64,000 nt of DNA from Oreohelix idahoensis (lineage: Eukaryota > Mollusca > Gastropoda > Stylommatophora > Oreohelicidae), in assembly GCA_024509875.1 (NCBI GenBank), contig JAMPIV010000285.1, forward strand, positions 389,528 through 453,527, written 5' to 3'. Numbering within the stretch: the stretch's first letter is position 1; each line of letters begins with the position of its first letter. The notes below the pieces were generated by a model. It saw only the letters and a list, made by a program, of their open reading frames with translations, did no database searches and was not told the origin of the DNA. A program made the position numbers and the translations under genes. This document shows positions 33,730-43,528 of the stretch, in pieces.

Positions 33730-33850
33730 GGAGGAGGTGGAGGAGAAAGGTATGTGATTGCAAGTTCTTCTCTTATGAAATCTAAGATTTCAACTTTCGC
33801 CAGTGTCTGAAAATATGAATTATTAATACATGTGTAGGACATGATGTAAA
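33730..33850 (-). repeat. Interspersed repeat shared with 57640-57740
   Basis: 'cttatgaaatctaagatttcaa', 'cgccagtgtctgaaaatatg' and 'aggacatgatg' have close counterparts at 57670-57745. The minus strand keeps a similar short peptide in both (LAKVEILDFIREELA here, LTKIEMLDFIRVELA there). Identity unknown; both copies lie beside LINE 3' ends. Confidence 0.55.
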
Positions 33851-33924
33851 ATCCGTGTAACAAGAAGCAGAGCAAGAAAGAAGAAAGTGTATTATTATTG
33901 TTATTATTCCCCATATAATCATAA

Positions 33925-34262
33925 TCATAACCCTCCACTCCCCAAGGAGCATAGGCCTTCAACAAACACATGCCAAGTCCTCCTGTCACGTGCCATCATC
34001 TCAAGTTCTTTCCACGTTCTCCTCATCATTTTTACCTCTGTTTCCAGCTCTCCTCTCCATGTGCTTCTTGGTCCACCTCTGCTTCTCTCGCCCTGGGGGT
34101 TCCAGAACAAGGACTGCCTTGTAATGCTATCAACAGGTTTCCTCAATGTGTGTCCTATCCATCGCTATCGTCTCCTTCTCATCTCTTGTTCCACTGGCAC
34201 TTGTCTGGTTCTTGTCATCAGGTCCTCGTTGGTAACCTTGTCATACCATTTTAATCCTTCTT
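33925..34262 (-). pseudogene. LINE RT C-terminal fragment and 3' end
   Basis: Minus strand reads WYDKVTNEDLMTRTRQVPVE, RRRRWIGHT-type block, [18 protein letters not shown] and RTWHVFVEGLCSLGS. Same family as 51302-51655, 46319-46500 and 22711-23109. Only the region beyond the RT domain is present. Confidence 0.75.
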
Positions 34263-34449
34263 TTAACTTTAATACATATAACGGCAGTCGTAATAATAAG
34301 AATGAACGTCGTAATAATAATTTTGAAAAAGTAAAGAACGAAAACGAAAAGGGAGAAGAAAGTCAGAAGAAACAAAAGAAGAACAAAAAGTTATTAAAAA
34401 GGAGACAATGGTAATATAAAACTGTAACGTAATAATCTTCAACTCAAAT

Positions 34450-35010
34450 ATCAAGATGGTCTTATCGTACGGCTCAGAAACTAGTCAACAACAATGACAA
34501 CCAGAAAAATACAGGACTGCGTAAATTGGTGCTGGCGAGGAATAGATGGGTTGAATTGTTGTGACAAGATCACCAATGTGGAAATGATGGAAAAAAAACT
34601 GGACAAACTACCAGTGTAACTTCTTCTTCTTTGTTCACTTTCAGACGTCCACGTGTTCAAAGAAAGCAGTTATCAGCTTGAGGATGTTGGTATCTCTGTA
34701 GAGTTTTTCCAGGAATGTTACAGGTGATGGTCATATGCGCTTTCTCTGTACTGTCTCTGTACCCTATGTTTGAAGCAGATGTTAAACACTAGTGTAACTT
34801 CTTCTTTGTTCACTTTCAGACGTCCACGTGTTCAAAGGAAGCAGTTATCAGCTTGAGGTTGTATCTCCGTAGAGTTTTTCCAGGAATGTTACAGGGGATG
34901 GTCATATGCATTTTCTATGTACCGTCTCTGTACCGTATCTTTGAAGCAGATGGTCAACACCAGTGGAACAAGAGGTGAAGAGAATGCGCTGGAGTTAGAT
35001 TTGACACATA
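34450..35010 (+). pseudogene. LINE RT C-terminal fragment, split by a dimeric insertion
   Basis: 34450-34612 reads MVLSYGSET and (other frame) KIQDCVNWCWRGIDGLNCCD, then KITNVEMMEKKLDKLPV. After the insertion at 34613-34962 the coding sense resumes as VEQEVKRMRWS. The joined order (KLPV-EQE-RRMRW) matches the conserved '[18 protein letters not shown]' order of the neighbouring LINEs, so the insertion is within the element. Confidence 0.6.
34613..34962. repeat. Dimeric 178-bp insertion
   Basis: Two tandem units, 34613-34790 and 34791-34962, each starting 'agtgtaacttcttc' and sharing 'ctttgttcactttcagacgt' and 'tttttccaggaatgttacag'. The dimer is bracketed by accagtg at 34610-34616 and at the right border, a possible 7-bp target duplication. 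No ORF. Nature unknown. Confidence 0.7.
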
Positions 35011-35589
35011 TAGAGACTTGACTTGACTTGACTTTGATCCACTGTCACTGAGCGTCAGCTCTTGGTGACCTATACATATAGAGAAAACCAGTTGATAACA
35101 TTACGAGGAATTAATTGTATTGTTTCCCTTATATGTAATAGTAACATATACCAAAGAAGAATGCGCAAATGACAGTGTAAATGAACAGTTTGTTTATACT
35201 GTATGGAAAGAAGTCAACAACATAACTGATAAACAGTACATGAACTGGAGACAGGAAGATGCGGAGATCTATGATTTAAGTTGTACCAGATTAAAACAAC
35301 AGAAAATCATTAAGCTCATCTGTCATGTTCAGACTTTTAACATCAGACGTAAAACAATATTTGGGTTTTTAAAAATACTTTTGAATAAGTAAAATTGCCG
35401 TTAGGTATTGATGCTTTTGAATTTAATTCCCGCCTTATGACGGGCTTTTACACTAGTATATGAAGAAGAAGCAGCAGAAGCAAAAAGCTAGTCCCACAGT
35501 AAATACAACTGTAGGGGAGGTAAGTGTTAAAATCTTACCTATAATATGACACACTGATAAACTCTCTTTTTTGATAACTCTGTTCTCAT
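35011..35589. other. Left flank of the Gmr1-like element; no gene seen
   Basis: A 90-aa ORF at 35120-35392 has no motif I recognise. Repeats of 'gacttgacttgactt' at ~35015. The sequence immediately outside the left LTR (tctcat) does not match that outside the right LTR. Confidence 0.4.
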
Positions 35590-37049
35590 CAGTTGATAAA
35601 TATAAGCTCACTAGAACATCACCAGAGCTACATGCTGTGTTGTTGTGTTGCTTGTGGTTTGAGTATGGAATGTCAACTCGACCTACGCAGTGATGTGTAG
35701 ACATAGATTGAGAGTCTAATATGCGAATGATAAGAAGAGTTCGTGGTGTTGACAAATGGTCTTTTTCTCACACTCATGTATGGCTGGAAGTCATCGACAC
35801 CAACGACTGTGTACCTTTGCTACAGTTTAATTGGACGTACACACTCGACAGCACGAATAGTGACAAATCACAGGTTGGCATAATACATCATGGTACAGTG
35901 GATAAATGGTCTTGCAATGATACATGGGCACTCATGTAGAATAATAGCATAATGGATTGTCAGTAGACAAGCACTCAGTATTGCCCATATATATATATAT
36001 CATCTGAGTTTACTGACAAAGCACGTCAGATTATAAACAACAGTCAAGATGGCTTCTAGACCTAACCTCGTCTAGTGAAGATTCCTTACAATAATGTTCA
36101 GCACATATTTTCCATATATATATATTGAACCGCTAGTAATGGGTTCTCATGTGTAGCAGTGATCTCTGGACTCGGACTCATCAAGCGATAATACGGGGCA
36201 TCCCTTTCTCTTCTTGAAAGTCACAAAATATTTGGATACAAGATGGCTTCTCTCGTGAGCTGTCACTCACGTTTGGATACAGATAATGAATCTGCATTAA
36301 AGTTAGTCATTCATTAAATGTTCTCATTGCTCTGTAAATTCTATTATGATACAATTGACTTCATCATACAAGATATAGTGCTGCTAGGAATGAATGTCGT
36401 TTTCATCTAGATAAATATTTCCTCAGACGTACAAATCGTGTCTATCGAGAAACGGTGGCTTAGCCAGAGTTCATAAGAAGTATCTTTTGTTACCTTGGTA
36501 TCAGAAATATGATTCTGCCATTCCTTGGCAATAAGAATAAACACTGGGGTAAAGCATACACGATAGGTCTAGACGACTATCACTTTCCCCACAAATACTG
36601 AGATCACTTTTTCCGGCGACAAGCCGCTACACAAAATCACAGCCCCCATCAGGGCGAAGCCAAATCACACCTCTCTAGCGACACATCCGCCGAACAGCCC
36701 TTTGACCTTTCTAACGACAAAAGACCATATAGTTCGACTTAGATATGTAAAGATATACAGATATAAGACAGACTCGTCCTACTTAGACAAACAATACACA
36801 TAAATTCAGGCCATAGATACACTGAAGCAAGAACAACCTATTTCTACCCAAACAAAGAATAAATCGCAGTAAAACTGGATTCATCCGCGGAGTTCGATCA
36901 AAAATGACGACACTCCTTTCAAGGGAAGTAACTCAATAATGACTTTTCCTTAAGCACTAAAAAGTATCTATTTTGTTTACAAAATATTTGCGAACATAAC
37001 AAGCATACAAATGTATTATATTGTAAGATATCAAAGACTGCACGTAACA
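35590..37049 (-). repeat. 3' LTR of the Gmr1-like element
   Basis: On the minus strand it starts TGTTACGTGCAGTC and ends TTATCAACTG. It matches 43529-45005 almost throughout; visible differences are a c/t in 'aatatgcgaatg', a 2-bp shorter AT run at ~35983, and a few bases in the AT run at ~36115-36130. A 15-bp duplication at the end of the other LTR is absent here. A short purine-rich block ('gggaggtgtggtaagac' on the minus strand, 37050-37066) directly precedes it and could be the polypurine tract. Confidence 0.93.
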
Positions 37050-37529
37050 GTCTTACCACACCTCCCGGGAAAAAAAAAATGGAACTTTTTTTTTTTTGAA
37101 ATACATCTAGGAGCAACGTACAATAGGCGCACAACGCATGAATAATGCGCAGATGAAAATATCAGGAATAAATATAACGCCTAATATGAGGCTAAGTCGA
37201 CTTATGGAGCGACTGGTGAGAATGTATCTCATAAACTGAGAGAAATTATTTCTCTACAAGTAAATTTTTCCAGGAAGGTGTCATCAAAGTATAATACAAT
37301 TCTGGCAATTACACAATGCCTAAAAATTTCATACCATAATTTGTATAAGATATCTTAAATTTATGATTTATGAAGAAAAGTCATCAAAGCACAGCGGTGA
37401 ATAAACATCAATGAACCGCTAAGTAGTGATACAATCATTATATTATTAAATTACAAATGTGTATCTATCTTGATATAGAAAAGGAACTACTATAGAACTA
37501 GACATATCAAGAAGTCTAAGACCTAATAG
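37050..37529 (-). other. Untranslated region between pol and 3' LTR
   Basis: About 480 bp downstream of the RNase H stop codon with no ORF. It includes two A/T homopolymer runs at 37071-37098 and the putative polypurine tract next to the LTR. Confidence 0.6.
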
Positions 37530-39779
37530 TTATGTGGAATCATGTGGGCATCTTGACAGAATGTCTGCCATCACATTATCTGATCCACGAATAGCTCGCA
37601 CAGAGAAATGAAAAGGTTGAAGAGCAATTGCATATCGAGTAGACCTCGAGCTCTTCAAATTCTTACTCTGTATAGCAGTAAGAGCTTTTTGATCGGTTTC
37701 TACTATGAAATGTGCGCCTAGAAGGAATCTCTGTAGTTTGAGGATCGACCAAACCATAGCTAATAGCTCACGGTCTAAAACCGAATAATTCCTTTCTGCC
37801 GCATTAAGTTTTCTGGAAATATACATTAGCGGATGCAGAGTTCCAGAGTACTCTTGCATTAGTGCCGCTCCAATCCCAGTGGATGAAGCATCACTACGAA
37901 GAACAAATGTCTTATCTTTAGTGGGTAACACTAAAATAGGTGGTGTTGAAAACAATGTTTTAATCTTATCCAAAGAGCATTGGCATTCCTGAGACCAGTG
38001 GACCATATTAGGCGAACCTTTCTTTAAAAGTGTAGAAAGAGGTGCCATGATAGAGGATAGATTCTGAATGAATCTGCCATAAAATTGAATAAGACCTAAC
38101 AGACTTCTCACCTGTTTTTTAGTCTTAGGGATAGAGATGTTAAGTATCTTACTAGTATTATGGTCCTCTGTCTTTAGGAAACCATGACCAACTCGGTGGC
38201 CTAGGAAAGAAATTTCGCTAAAACCAATATAGGCTTTAGAGGGTTTCGCTGTCAGGTTGTGCTCGCGCAAAGTAGACAGCAATTCATCTAACCCTGAATA
38301 GTGATCTTCCCAAGTATCGCTGAAAAGACAGATGTCGTCTAGATATGCAATGACATCTGACCGATAAGATAGGATTCGGCGCATCATGCGTACGAATGTA
38401 GCTGGTGCGTTCATAAGACCGAAAGGCATAAAATTCCATTGGAACAAACCTCTAGGTGTTGAAAAAGCCGTGAGAGGTTTGGCGCGTTCCGATAAAGGAA
38501 CTTGCCAATATCCTTTAGACAAATCAAGTTTAGTGAAAAAATGAGATTTAGAGAGTCGAGTAAGTAGCTCTTCCAGTAAAGGCATAGGTTCGGCATCGAA
38601 CTTCGTTACTTGATTCAATTTGCGATAGTCAACGCAAAGACGTATGTTATTGTCTTTTTTCCGAACAATAACCATCGGCGAAGAGTATGCAGAGGTGGAT
38701 GGTTCGATTATTTTCAAATCTATCATCTCATCCAACTCTTTCTCGACCTGTGCTTGAAAATGTATAGGGATAGGATAAGGTCTAACCCTAATAGGAGTAT
38801 GGTCAGTTAGAACAATGTCATGTTCAATGACATGAGTTTGTCCAGGGATGTCAGTGAGTACATCCTGAAATGTTTGCAACATAGTTGAAACTTGTCGCTG
38901 TTCTCCTAGAGACAAATCAGGGGAGACAGTAACGTTCTTCCATGATTCACTAGAATGAAGTGGGATCATTGGAAGAGGAAGATTTACATCTGAAAAACTT
39001 GTTTCCTCATCCTGTATCACGGACAGTGATGAGTAATGACCATGTTGTACTGGAGAATTGTCCGTTGCTTGGAAAATGGGTTGCAAATAATCCGGACGTT
39101 CATGGAATTCAGTAAGCATATTGATGTGGAAGGTTTTATGCTTCCCATCAATATCGACAATATAGTCGACATCGGAAATTTTCGATATTATATCGTACGG
39201 ACCTTTCCAAGAAATAAGTAGTCTGTTTTCCCTACAAGGTAGTAATACAAATGCTTTGTCACCAGGACAAAGTTGTCGTAAGCATCTCTTCTTATTGGCA
39301 AATTGCCTTGCCTTCTGTTTCGCAAATTCAGAAGAAGAAGTTGCTAATTTGCATGCTTCGATAATCTTTTGTCTCAACGCGATGACATATTCGTAGGATG
39401 ACTTTGTGTCATCGTCAATATTGTCAGCTGTTATGAGATCATGAAGCAACGACATAGGGCCACGCGGACGCGCGCCAAAGACGAGTTCAAAGGGGGAAAA
39501 TCCTGTATGTTCATTGGGGACCTCTCTGTAAGCGAAGAGGGCCGCAGGTAAAACTCTGTCCCAGTCTTGAGGATGATCCTCAGTTATCTTCCCTAGTAAG
39601 TTTTTAAGTGTTCTATTAAGGCGTTCGACCATCCCATTAGACATTGGATGATAGATACTACTTAAAGATCTATCTATCTGCAGAGTAGACATTACTTGAG
39701 ACATGGTATCTGATATTAGTTGGGTGCCATGGTCTGACAATATCTCTCCGGGGAACCCAGACGAGAAAATATAAGCCAA
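37530..39779 (-). CDS. pol: Pol part 2: integrase C-half, reverse transcriptase, RNase H
   Basis: A 749-residue ORF. Residues 1-60 finish the integrase core: Asp16 in SDHGTQ and Glu52 in NGMVERLN, with 35 residues between (D35E). WKGPY at 191-195 is the GPY/F module; no chromodomain is seen. RT spans ~320-510: LCVDYRKLN, LDLSKGYWQV (Asp419), FMPFGLMNAPATF (450-462) and YLDD (479-482). RNase H spans ~620-745: Asp630 in RSDASSTG, Glu671 in DRELLAM, Asp696 in ETDQKAL and Asp734 in RGSDNVMAD, so all expected acids are present. The N-terminal Met is not a real start: the frame continues from 39716-40867 but one T seems to be missing in 'ctcttt' near 39775. Enzymatically it looks intact, apart from that frame break. 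Confidence 0.93.
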   Translation of the reverse strand: MAYIFSSGFPGEILSDHGTQLISDTMSQVMSTLQIDRSLSSIYHPMSNGMVERLNRTLKNLLGKITEDHPQDWDRVLPAALFAYREVPNEHTGFSPFELVFGARPRGPMSLLHDLITADNIDDDTKSSYEYVIALRQKIIEACKLATSSSEFAKQKARQFANKKRCLRQLCPGDKAFVLLPCRENRLLISWKGPYDIISKISDVDYIVDIDGKHKTFHINMLTEFHERPDYLQPIFQATDNSPVQHGHYSSLSVIQDEETSFSDVNLPLPMIPLHSSESWKNVTVSPDLSLGEQRQVSTMLQTFQDVLTDIPGQTHVIEHDIVLTDHTPIRVRPYPIPIHFQAQVEKELDEMIDLKIIEPSTSAYSSPMVIVRKKDNNIRLCVDYRKLNQVTKFDAEPMPLLEELLTRLSKSHFFTKLDLSKGYWQVPLSERAKPLTAFSTPRGLFQWNFMPFGLMNAPATFVRMMRRILSYRSDVIAYLDDICLFSDTWEDHYSGLDELLSTLREHNLTAKPSKAYIGFSEISFLGHRVGHGFLKTEDHNTSKILNISIPKTKKQVRSLLGLIQFYGRFIQNLSSIMAPLSTLLKKGSPNMVHWSQECQCSLDKIKTLFSTPPILVLPTKDKTFVLRSDASSTGIGAALMQEYSGTLHPLMYISRKLNAAERNYSVLDRELLAMVWSILKLQRFLLGAHFIVETDQKALTAIQSKNLKSSRSTRYAIALQPFHFSVRAIRGSDNVMADILSRCPHDST

Positions 39780-40867
39780 AGAGCATCTGCAATATCAGCA
39801 GTAGTAATACTCTTCAGAGGAATAGCCTCTGGCCAACGTGTGCACATATCAACACACGTCAAGATAAACTGATGTCCTCTGGCAGACTTGATCTTAAATG
39901 GACCAATAATGTCTATGGCCATTTTTTGAAACGGCCGAATAGGAATGTCTGCCGCCTGAATGGGTGCAGCATGCCGTGGACCTTTGGATTTAACTTCCTG
40001 ACATACTTTACAAGATCGACAATAAATCCGTATGTCCTTGTTTACCAATGGCCAAAAGAAAGCCGCAAGGACTCTTGACTTAGTACGGGAAAAACCCATG
40101 TGTCCAGCACACTGAGAGTCGTGAGCGTGCTGCAAAATTTTAACTCTCAAATTCTTGGGAACCAGGATTTGAGAATGACTTGACGTAATGGAGTCTTGAA
40201 CCATACGTACAAGTACGCCATTCTTCTTTGTAATCCACGATTTACGACTTGTGTCTTTATTCGGATCACCTTTAGTTGCAAGAATGAAGAATTTCTTCAG
40301 AGTGGGATCATCTTCTTGCTGTTTTATAAACGAGTCACGAGAAATTACCAAGGGATCATCTTGGTTATGCACTTCATTATCTTCAGTAGATGAAGTTTGA
40401 GGCATATTAAGAGCCTGAGCTCTAGTGACTACAGCGTTAGCAATCTGCATGTTTTGCCTTTCCCACGCGGAAATTTGTTGCGGAGTGCATTCTTTGACTC
40501 CATGAATGCGACCGATGATGAGGTCAGCGATCGGATTCGGAAGAAGACATGCGTGTACATCTCCTGTAAAGAAAGGAGTAGCAATCCTAATGATAGCAGT
40601 AGAGTATTTCTCTAATGTGCCGCCAAATGTTACACATTTGACTACTTGTCCAGTGGCACGGGAAGGATCTACGAGTGACTGCCTAACACCAATTGTGGTG
40701 CATCCAGAATCAAATAGCACGGAGACTGGATTGTTATTTACTAAACCCTTATGTAAGACAAGAGAACCTCTTCCATCATGCGCGACTGATGCAGGAAGAG
40801 CAGGAAGAGGATGGCCACAGCTTAAAGTAGACACTGTGGTTGGCTCAAATAATGTTTTTGCATTGGG
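39716..40867 (-). CDS. pol: Pol part 1: protease and integrase N-half
   Basis: The ORF is open from 41419, but upstream of ~40867 it is only a shadow of Gag; real coding begins near KTLFEPTTVSTL. Protease: active site LFDSGCTT (~40711) and the later LIIGR block, as in retropepsins. Then a linker, and the integrase zinc-binding domain: HDSQCAGHMG followed by CRSCKVCQ (HHCC type). The first catalytic Asp is in MAIDIIGPF, followed by CVDMCTRWPEAIPLKS. The frame stops at 39716-39718 shortly after ADALWLIFS, where the next ORF overlaps in another frame and supplies the remainder. Protease matures Gag-Pol; integrase inserts the cDNA. Confidence 0.9.
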   Translation of the reverse strand, partial: PNAKTLFEPTTVSTLSCGHPLPALPASVAHDGRGSLVLHKGLVNNNPVSVLFDSGCTTIGVRQSLVDPSRATGQVVKCVTFGGTLEKYSTAIIRIATPFFTGDVHACLLPNPIADLIIGRIHGVKECTPQQISAWERQNMQIANAVVTRAQALNMPQTSSTEDNEVHNQDDPLVISRDSFIKQQEDDPTLKKFFILATKGDPNKDTSRKSWITKKNGVLVRMVQDSITSSHSQILVPKNLRVKILQHAHDSQCAGHMGFSRTKSRVLAAFFWPLVNKDIRIYCRSCKVCQEVKSKGPRHAAPIQAADIPIRPFQKMAIDIIGPFKIKSARGHQFILTCVDMCTRWPEAIPLKSITTADIADALWLIFSRLGSPERYCQTMAPN

Positions 40868-42428
40868 GGCACTGAGATGCTCTCCCAAAATCAAAAGCGG
40901 CACATGCCATATTATTAGCGTCATTATTGTCTTTACTCTGTTTATAGGCTTCATGGGACTCTTGTTGTGCAGAGTTTGCCTGAAAATGTGGTTTATGTCT
41001 TCTGTTTTGAGATCTACCTCGGTTATTATTACCTCTGTAGTTATTGTTACCTCTATTGTAACCCCTATTTGGGTTTGAGTCATAGTTCTCTTGGTTACCA
41101 TTATCATATTCATTATAATGAGTATCTCTGTAATTGCGATCTTGTTGACTCCAAGACGGATACCTCGGATAGTTTCTATAATTACTTCCTCTATGGAAAT
41201 TACTATAATTGTGACCACCCCTGTGTCGAGAGCTATCAGCTCGTCTCCAGTTCTTTGAAGAAGAACCCTGAAATGATTGGTTACCTTGGTTTTGATAACT
41301 ATTATGGTTACCTTTTTTATCAAATCTGTTTTGAGGTCCCTGAAATCTGTGTGAATAATTGGGATTGTATGGTGTTGCTGAAGCAACTGGCATACTCTCC
41401 TTAATCTTAGTGTTGCCAAAAATCACGTCGGGGTGTGCAGTGACATATTGGGAACAATATTCTTCCATTTCCTTTAGAGATTTGGGTTTACGCTCATGTA
41501 TAAATTCAAGGAATGGTTTGTTAACACATGACATAATCTTATCTCTGAGCAACAAATCCATAAGTCCTTCATACGTTTTTTCTGTTTTAGAAAGCTCAAT
41601 CCAACGATCAACTGTGAGACGTGCCTTTGCAATGAATTCTGAGAATTCTACACCTGTCTCAGGCACCATCGTCCTAAACAAAAGGCGATAGCCTTCCTCA
41701 CTTAGCTGGTATTTTTTTTTATCAAAGCCGCCCTAATGATATCATAATTATCCTTATCTGCTTCTCCTACAAGGCATAATCTAGTCAGAGATTCAGCTTT
41801 CAAGTTTTCTGCTAATTGATTAGCGTATTGTGATTTATCCACATTATGTGTACGACAAGAACGTTCAAATCTATCCAGCCAGAATGTAATATTGTCACTG
41901 GACTGATTGAACGGTGGAACCTTAACCTTGTAAGTAGAAGGTTTACCATTACCACTAGATGCCTGATTAACATTAATCATACTTGTCAATCTCAATTTCT
42001 CTAACTCAAATTCATGTTCTCTTATTGCTTTTTTCTCTTCCGCTTCTAATCTTCTTTGTTCAGCTTCCCTGTCTAATCTTTTTTGTTCAGCAACAGCTTC
42101 TCTTTCTATTTTTTTTTGTTCAGCTTCACTGTCTAATCTTTTCTGTTCAGCAGCAGCTTCTCTTTCTAATTTTTTTTTGTTCAGCTTCAAATCTCCTTTC
42201 CTCCACCTGCATCTGCAATTTCTTTAGTTCAGCAGCAGCATAAGCTTCTTTTTCTAATCTTTTCTCTTCAGCCAGAGCTTTTCTCTCTTCTGCAGCAGCA
42301 GCTTTTTTCTCTTCAGCAGCTAATGCTTTGTCATATTGAGCAATCCATTCTTCTAATTGTTGACCAGTCTTATCAAGGGCTTTCCCTTGTATAATGAAGT
42401 ATTCTAATGTAGACATGATGTCTAACAA
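40845..42428 (-). CDS. gag: Gag of the Gmr1-like element (two poly-A frame slips)
   Basis: Starts at MLDIM or more likely the Met of MSTLEYFIIQGK. The first ~100 residues are a charged coiled coil with repeated AEQKRLD-type units (AAEQKRLDSEAEQKKIEREA). A capsid-like region follows (PPFNQSSDNITFWLDRFERS, LVGEADKDNYDIIRAALI), then a second ORF from ~41690 (VPETGVEFSEFIAKARLTVD, PKSLKEMEEYCSQYV), an Arg/Asn/Tyr-rich RNA-binding-like stretch (NYRNYPRYPSW, GNNNYRGNNNRGRSQNR), and CPQC near the end. Frame breaks lie in A-runs at ~42172 and ~41712. Gag meets Pol at ~40860, again at an A-run (tgcaaaaac), so Gag and Pol may originally have been one frame or be linked by frameshifting. Confidence 0.85.
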
Positions 42429-43528
42429 TAATACAAATCACCTGAAATAATAATAACACCACAAGTTCTTAATGACTTGATTAATCAGCACACTATCCCA
42501 ATATCTGTGGGTCACAAGCCTTAATAAGTTCTTGTATAACAGTAATAATAATCAAGTACTGGTTTATACCATAATCCAAGTGCAGTGCACAAGCAATAGT
42601 GTCTTATGAAATATACCTATATAAAACATATGTCAACCAACAGAATACATAAAGTACAAATAAGACTGACAATACGAAAACGTTTGCAGAAATCAAATAA
42701 ATCAAATAGGGAAATCAATGAAAGTAATCACTGAATCTGCAAGGAATAACAACACCAATGACGTCACAGTATATGAATATAAATTGTGAATAGAACTGAA
42801 AGATAGTAAAGGGTAGACCAAGAAATTACAAACAAATCAAAACAGAACTAAAGAACAAAGAAATATTACAAAAATAACAATAATTACAGTCTTCACAGCT
42901 AACACAAATAGCAACTAGTTGTTGCAAGCAAATTTCCAATTAAGGAAATTGCACCTAAAGAAAACGCCCACAACAGACCCTCTATGACGTGGGATATTCT
43001 GTTGTGAGGACACCGCCCAACCTAAACACAACCCGCTGACATATAAACTAACATACTATACAAACAAATAACATGTAAACATAAATATATAAATTATGTG
43101 TATGATAGTATGTGTTGCAAAATAGGCTCAGTTTTACAGTAATGGCAAAGTTATTCTTATGAAAATAAATAAACTGCCACTTTATTGAATTACAAATTCT
43201 GGCCTTAAATATTAAAGTTCAACACAATAGCAGAACATAAGAAGATCCATCGATGAAAGTAGGGCTTCTTAGTTCAATAATACCGTCTTCCTGTTAATAT
43301 TGACAAGAATTGATCCAACTGTTCTGTGAAACTCTGTAATGATTAATGTAAAAATGTCAACAACGCTGACCTACATACTGCATTCACTTGACAGGTCCCG
43401 TGACGAAGTGTTGACAAAGAGCAAACTAATACTGCAAGTGTGTCGTATCAGCCACAGGAAACGGTCTGGTATCGGTAGTCTGTTGACTTCTCAATTTCTG
43501 CGAGGTCAAACCCAGAAAGCTGGTCCAC
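42429..43528 (-). other. 5' leader of the Gmr1-like element
   Basis: About 1.1 kb between the 5' LTR and the Gag start, with no substantial ORF. Immediately next to the LTR the minus strand reads tggtggaccagctttctggg; its TGG start is typical of a tRNA primer-binding site, but I cannot name the tRNA. Packaging signals would be expected here. Confidence 0.55.

Noticed and set aside
35721..35939. 72-aa ORF, repeated at 43681-43893 (70 aa)
   Set aside because: It is in the LTRs on the antisense strand; duplication simply reflects the two LTR copies.
39036..41691. Plus-strand ORFs within the LTR retrotransposon (e.g. 190 aa at 40506-41078)
   Set aside because: Antisense shadows of gag/pol without motifs.
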